DNA of 64,000 bases. Source: Cohnella phaseoli (GTDB lineage: Bacteria > Bacillota > Bacilli > Paenibacillales > Paenibacillaceae). How positions within the stretch are numbered: position 1 is the first letter of the stretch; the number at the start of each line of letters is the position of its first letter. This document shows positions 60,373 to 64,000 of the stretch, piece after piece. Under the pieces are notes generated by a model that had not been told where the DNA came from, did no database searches, and was given only the letters and a program-made list of their open reading frames with translations. The position numbers and the translations under genes were made by a program. The DNA is taken from assembly GCF_003386235.1 (NCBI RefSeq), contig NZ_QRDZ01000022.1:62001-126000 (forward strand), given 5' to 3'.

Positions 60373-63300
60373 TTAAGATGTTTCTTGGCTTATTCGAACA
60401 GGTCCGTGCAGCCCCCCTGCGGCAAAATGATGCTGCCAGGTCGGATCGATGCCGCTGTTCCAATACGATACTTTGGGATCTGTGCTGCCTCCCACATTGT
60501 GCGAAGGCCTTCCCGTTTCATAATGCGCGCCCAGTGTGTTCGTTATGCGAATGCGCAAACGATGCGCTCCTTCCTCCGGTCCTTCCCCCAGATCGAAGCG
60601 GTAGGGCCGCCATGCCCGAACGCCCATCGGGCGCCCGTCCAGCCATACCTCGGCCGTGCCTCGGACATGGCCCAGATCCAGGATCGCCCGCCCGGAGGCC
60701 GGCAATTCGACGATTCGTTCGTATTCGACCGCGCCGCTGTGATGCGGCAGGGCAAGCGCCGTTCGCCAATCGCCCAATGGGCCCGGCGCAGGGGAAAGCT
60801 TGAAGCGGATCGGTGCAAGCAGGACGTCGGCATCCGAGCAGGGGCCGGACGGTTCGATTCGAATAGCCGCGATCGCTCCCGCCATCTGAGGAGGGAACTC
60901 GGCGCAGCCGTCACGCACGGGGACCTCCTTGCCGGAAATCCATACTCGCATGGAACCCGCCGCGGCCACGGTCATGCCGGAAGCGCCAATAGGGAGCGGT
61001 AGCCGTACCCATACGGGGCGGCCGATCATAGCCGGATCGCCTTGGAACGGCAGCGGCTCCGGGTCCGGAACGGAGTGCGGCATGAGCCAGCCGACGCCCG
61101 GGAGCGGATGCGGCCGAGGAGACAGCCACAGCGTCTCAGTCTCCGCGAATTGCAGCACGGCTTCATGAAGGATGGCTGCCGCATTTCCGGACTCGTCGAG
61201 CCAGTCCTCCCCGGTGCAGAACGCCGTTTGTTGCCCGTTCGTCTGCTCGATGACCCCGTCCGCAAGCACTTCGCCAGCGCCTTCGGGCAGCTCGAACCGG
61301 ATCTCGTTCGCGCCCTCCCGCCATAGCGAAGTCACATCCGCCTCTTCTTGTCCTTGGCGAATATAAGGGTTAAAATCGCCGTGTTCCGTCACCTTGGTAC
61401 CGTTCACGTACAAAGCGACCCGGCCTCTGGCTGCGAATACGAGCCTGACGCGCTCCACGGACGCGCCCGGGCGCGGCTCGATCGTCTTGATCAAGCGGGA
61501 GCCGGCATTCGGGGTCGTCGTCATGATCCACTTGGGCAACGGCGGCTTGGCCTCTGCGTTAACCTCTATCCCGGCTCGAGCCAGGCCGCTGACGATCGCC
61601 TTCACCCGCAGCTTCAATTCATTGGGGCCGGCATTTAGCTCGATCCAGGCGGTCTGCTCCTCGGGGCCTCCCTGCCATTGGATTTCCCGGTCGTTGATCC
61701 GGCCCGCGATGTCGGCATTGCTTTCGATACGAATCCAATAGCGGCCGGCTGAAGGCGCAAGCACATAGGTGCGGGCCCATACGGTTCGGCCCTGCTCCAC
61801 TTCGCCGAGGTTCAGGAATCTTCGCGGGACTCGTCCCATTCGGCCGGCCCAGGATCTAAAGTTGTGGTCGCCGAACGTACGGCTGTACACGACCGGTCGA
61901 CTGGCTCCGGGCTCGAAGCGCTCATCGTCGGAAGCCTGCCAATAGGCGGCCTCGCTCCACAAGCGGTCTGCCCAGGAAGCATCGTCGCAATCGGGATGCT
62001 GCCAATCCGCCCGTTCCCCTTCCGCCTCGTTTGTCTCCTGACGGACCCGGACCATCCGTCGCTCGATCGGCGCATACTGCGTGCGTTCCCCATGCAGGTC
62101 GAAGTCGCCGTAGCGATTATCCAGTGTCGACACCGCCATAATCCGCCAACCTTCGGAGGGCAGCTCGCGGCAGACCGACGCCGCGGGGAGCGCAACTGAT
62201 TTAGCAGAAAGGACCGTTGTTGGCGTAACAGCAGGATATGCGGGCTCGCCGCGGTCCTCCTCGCGGGGGCAGACGACCAATGCGGCCGGCCAAGAAGCGA
62301 AGCTTACTTCCAGCTCCGCCCATTCGCCGTCGCGCGTGTACGTCGCGGGAATAATGTCTCCGTTGACCGGGTCCCAAAGCTGGGGACGGCCTTGCGTGCG
62401 CAGCCGATAGAAGGCGCTTTCTTGCAAAACCGTCCGCCCGTCGGAAGGCTGGTGCATCGCGAGCAGCCGACCTTCTTCGGGAAGCAGCAAGAAGACGTCC
62501 GCATCCTCCACGCGGCGATGAAGGGACATGCCCGGCCCCTGCACGATTCGAGGAATACGCTCATTCAGAAGCTGGACGGCGGAGGCCGCGGAATCGACCT
62601 TGACGATTCCGTTCAGCACCGGATCATCCTCCGGCACCTCGATCCCGATCACCCATCCGCCTTCTTCGATCCAACGCTCCACCCGGCGGCGGGCCGCCTC
62701 GTCCATCCTCGTCGTTCCGCACAGCAGCAAGACGGAGAACGTCTCGTCCGCAATGCGCAGCTTGCCTTCTTCCACCTTGCTTTTCTCCAACGCCGAATCG
62801 TCGACGACGTCGAAATCCAGCCGGGCTTCCCTAAGAACGCCAAGCTTATGCTGATCCCTGCGAGCATTGTACCCGGCTACGTCCGCATACACTCTGCGGA
62901 GATGCTCCATCTCGCCGTTGGGCACCTGATTGGCGACCAGCATCGGATGATCGGTGCTCTTCCCGTCGCTTAGCGACATATAACCCGATGCCGCATAGGA
63001 CGGATAGTGCACCGCGATCGGCGCGACATGCGTTCCTTCGCTCAGCAGAGAGCAGATGCGACTAACGGTGTCGGCGAATACCGAGTAGTGCTCGAAGTAC
63101 GGCTGACGCCAGCCGGTATCGGGCGGCGCCCATTCCCACCAACCGCCGCGCGTGCTGTAATAGACCGAATGCGGGCTGTACAGCGTCACGCCCGCCTGGA
63201 ACCAGGGAATCAACCAGTGCAGCGTTTCCTCCAGCGTTCCGCCCCACCCGCTCGTATGAAACGCTTCCAGGAACACGCGCTTGCCTCCGTGCAGATGAAC

Positions 63301-64000
63301 CATCGAAGAATGCGGCTTAATCTCTCCGTCCATATCGCAACCCGCCGCATTGTACCAGCGATGCGTTCGAATATAATCCAGATACAGACGCTGTGCCCCA
63401 TGCACGTCGACCTTCCGCGCCGGTCCGGCCTGATCGCAGCACAGCAGCATCCGATGCTTGTCATGCCATTGCGCGATCGGAACGAAGAAGGCCCGCTCGG
63501 CCAATTCCGCCGCCAGCTCGTACACCTGCCTTCGCACACGGCCCGACTCGGGCAGATCTTCGAACAACGCCGGAAGCCCGGTCAGTAAATCCCCGCCGTA
63601 TCTGTCCTCGTACAGGTCCGTCAGCTGCGGCGTCCACAACGGAAGGGGAGGCAGCTCGTCCTGGAAGCTCCCCGCGATCGTCCGTCCCAGATCGTGCGGG
63701 AACCTGCGTTCGAATTCTCCATGTACTCGATCGAGCAGCAAGGAACAGGCATAGGGGTCCAGCCAGTTAAAGCCTTGGCGAACGGAAGCGTATTGGTATT
63801 CAGAGGTCTGCAGCAGCAGCGTCGCCCCCTCGGGCAGCCGTTCGTCCGCGGCGAATCTGCGCAGAACGTAGCCGGCGCATTCCGGAAGTTCGGCCACAAT
63901 CCGCGCCGGGAAGTTTGAGCCGGAGAAACCGATCTGGTCGTAGAAATACAGGTACATGCCGAGCCGCTCCGCTTCCCGCAAAGCCGCTTCGAACATCGCC
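60373..64000 (-). CDS. GH106-like glycoside hydrolase (alpha-L-rhamnosidase type), 5' end outside window
   Basis: More than 1200 codons; the frame is open past the right edge, so the start is missing. Early part: GMYLYFYDQIGFSGSNFPA resembles the W-(I/L)-YDE-x-W-SG segment of GH106. The barrel region includes FLEAFHTSGWGGTLEETLHW and TLYSPHSVYYSTRGGWWEW. A long beta-rich central region follows, and a C-terminal jelly roll has the GH106-type ending: AILDLGHVRGTAEVWLDGRP, PYRFDLGEGPEEG, RIRITNTLGAHYE. Characterised GH106 enzymes remove alpha-L-rhamnose from plant and rhizosphere glycans. It lies 100 bp upstream of the third importer. Confidence 0.75.
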   Translation of the reverse strand, partial: AMFEAALREAERLGMYLYFYDQIGFSGSNFPARIVAELPECAGYVLRRFAADERLPEGATLLLQTSEYQYASVRQGFNWLDPYACSLLLDRVHGEFERRFPHDLGRTIAGSFQDELPPLPLWTPQLTDLYEDRYGGDLLTGLPALFEDLPESGRVRRQVYELAAELAERAFFVPIAQWHDKHRMLLCCDQAGPARKVDVHGAQRLYLDYIRTHRWYNAAGCDMDGEIKPHSSMVHLHGGKRVFLEAFHTSGWGGTLEETLHWLIPWFQAGVTLYSPHSVYYSTRGGWWEWAPPDTGWRQPYFEHYSVFADTVSRICSLLSEGTHVAPIAVHYPSYAASGYMSLSDGKSTDHPMLVANQVPNGEMEHLRRVYADVAGYNARRDQHKLGVLREARLDFDVVDDSALEKSKVEEGKLRIADETFSVLLLCGTTRMDEAARRRVERWIEEGGWVIGIEVPEDDPVLNGIVKVDSAASAVQLLNERIPRIVQGPGMSLHRRVEDADVFLLLPEEGRLLAMHQPSDGRTVLQESAFYRLRTQGRPQLWDPVNGDIIPATYTRDGEWAELEVSFASWPAALVVCPREEDRGEPAYPAVTPTTVLSAKSVALPAASVCRELPSEGWRIMAVSTLDNRYGDFDLHGERTQYAPIERRMVRVRQETNEAEGERADWQHPDCDDASWADRLWSEAAYWQASDDERFEPGASRPVVYSRTFGDHNFRSWAGRMGRVPRRFLNLGEVEQGRTVWARTYVLAPSAGRYWIRIESNADIAGRINDREIQWQGGPEEQTAWIELNAGPNELKLRVKAIVSGLARAGIEVNAEAKPPLPKWIMTTTPNAGSRLIKTIEPRPGASVERVRLVFAARGRVALYVNGTKVTEHGDFNPYIRQGQEEADVTSLWREGANEIRFELPEGAGEVLADGVIEQTNGQQTAFCTGEDWLDESGNAAAILHEAVLQFAETETLWLSPRPHPLPGVGWLMPHSVPDPEPLPFQGDPAMIGRPVWVRLPLPIGASGMTVAAAGSMRVWISGKEVPVRDGCAEFPPQMAGAIAAIRIEPSGPCSDADVLLAPIRFKLSPAPGPLGDWRTALALPHHSGAVEYERIVELPASGRAILDLGHVRGTAEVWLDGRPMGVRAWRPYRFDLGEGPEEGAHRLRIRITNTLGAHYETGRPSHNVGGSTDPKVSYWNSGIDPTWQHHFAAGGLHGPVRISQETS

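Overview
The window looks like chromosome from a spore-forming Firmicute of the Paenibacillaceae (Paenibacillus/Cohnella type). Evidence: GC-rich Bacillales-style genes with strong Shine-Dalgarno sites, sporulation genes (spoVG, spoVT, yabG, sspF, fin, veg), and several YesM/YesN two-component pairs next to LplB/YtcP-type sugar importers. No rRNA, tRNA, CRISPR array, prophage or intact IS element was seen. All calls come from reading the sequence; no database search was run.

Left arm (1-23.0 kb): carbohydrate uptake and glycoside hydrolysis. A truncated membrane sensor/regulator (<1-519, minus) is divergent from a permease-permease-binding protein operon (765-4157, plus). A scar follows: a Fur box and the start of a cupin-type regulator fused by deletion to the tail of a FhuF-like ferric reductase (4252-4726), an unusual 570-aa fused double permease (4775-6487), and a TetR remnant (6655-6900). 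A larger minus-strand glycan locus runs from 23.0 to 6.9 kb: YesN and YesM, LplB, YtcP, binding protein, GH29 fucosidase-like enzyme, an unassigned 805-aa putative glycosidase, a metallophosphoesterase, a GH116 enzyme and a LacI regulator. Terminators divide it into at least three transcripts.

Centre (23.6-51.1 kb): a housekeeping/sporulation block, nearly all on the minus strand, in the Bacillus subtilis yabB-to-yabO order: trmN6, rsmI, abrB (divergent), [HD hydrolase], tatD, yabE, rnmV, ksgA, yabG, veg, sspF, ispE, purR, ridA, spoVG, glmU, prs, rplY, pth, fin, mfd, [peptidyl-prolyl isomerase], spoVT, yabM, mazG, [HU], rqcP. metS and yazA are missing from their usual places. Synteny ends after rqcP (no yabP/yabQ/divIC) and before trmN6 (no yabA). 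Readable control sites include a c-di-AMP (ydaO/yuaA) riboswitch plus terminator before yabE, two perfect-hexamer sigma-A promoters before veg, a sigma-H-type promoter before spoVG, sigma-G-type promoters before spoVT and sspF, and a cluster of Spo0A-like boxes between the HD gene and abrB.

Right arm (51.3-64 kb): a plus-strand gene encoding a three-part protein (cyclic-nucleotide-binding domain, degenerate sigma-54-activator-like AAA+ domain, patatin phospholipase), a G1-family glutamic peptidase, then another minus-strand sugar island: a GH106-like glycosidase cut by the window end, LplB, YtcP, binding protein, YesM and YesN.

The three importers in the window all lack an ATPase gene, so they probably share an MsmX-type ATPase encoded elsewhere. 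The most unusual items are the CNBD-AAA-patatin fusion, the fused double permease with eroded EAA loops, the Fur-box deletion scar, and a 167-bp palindromic repeat element (47127-47293) with a shortened copy at 24685.
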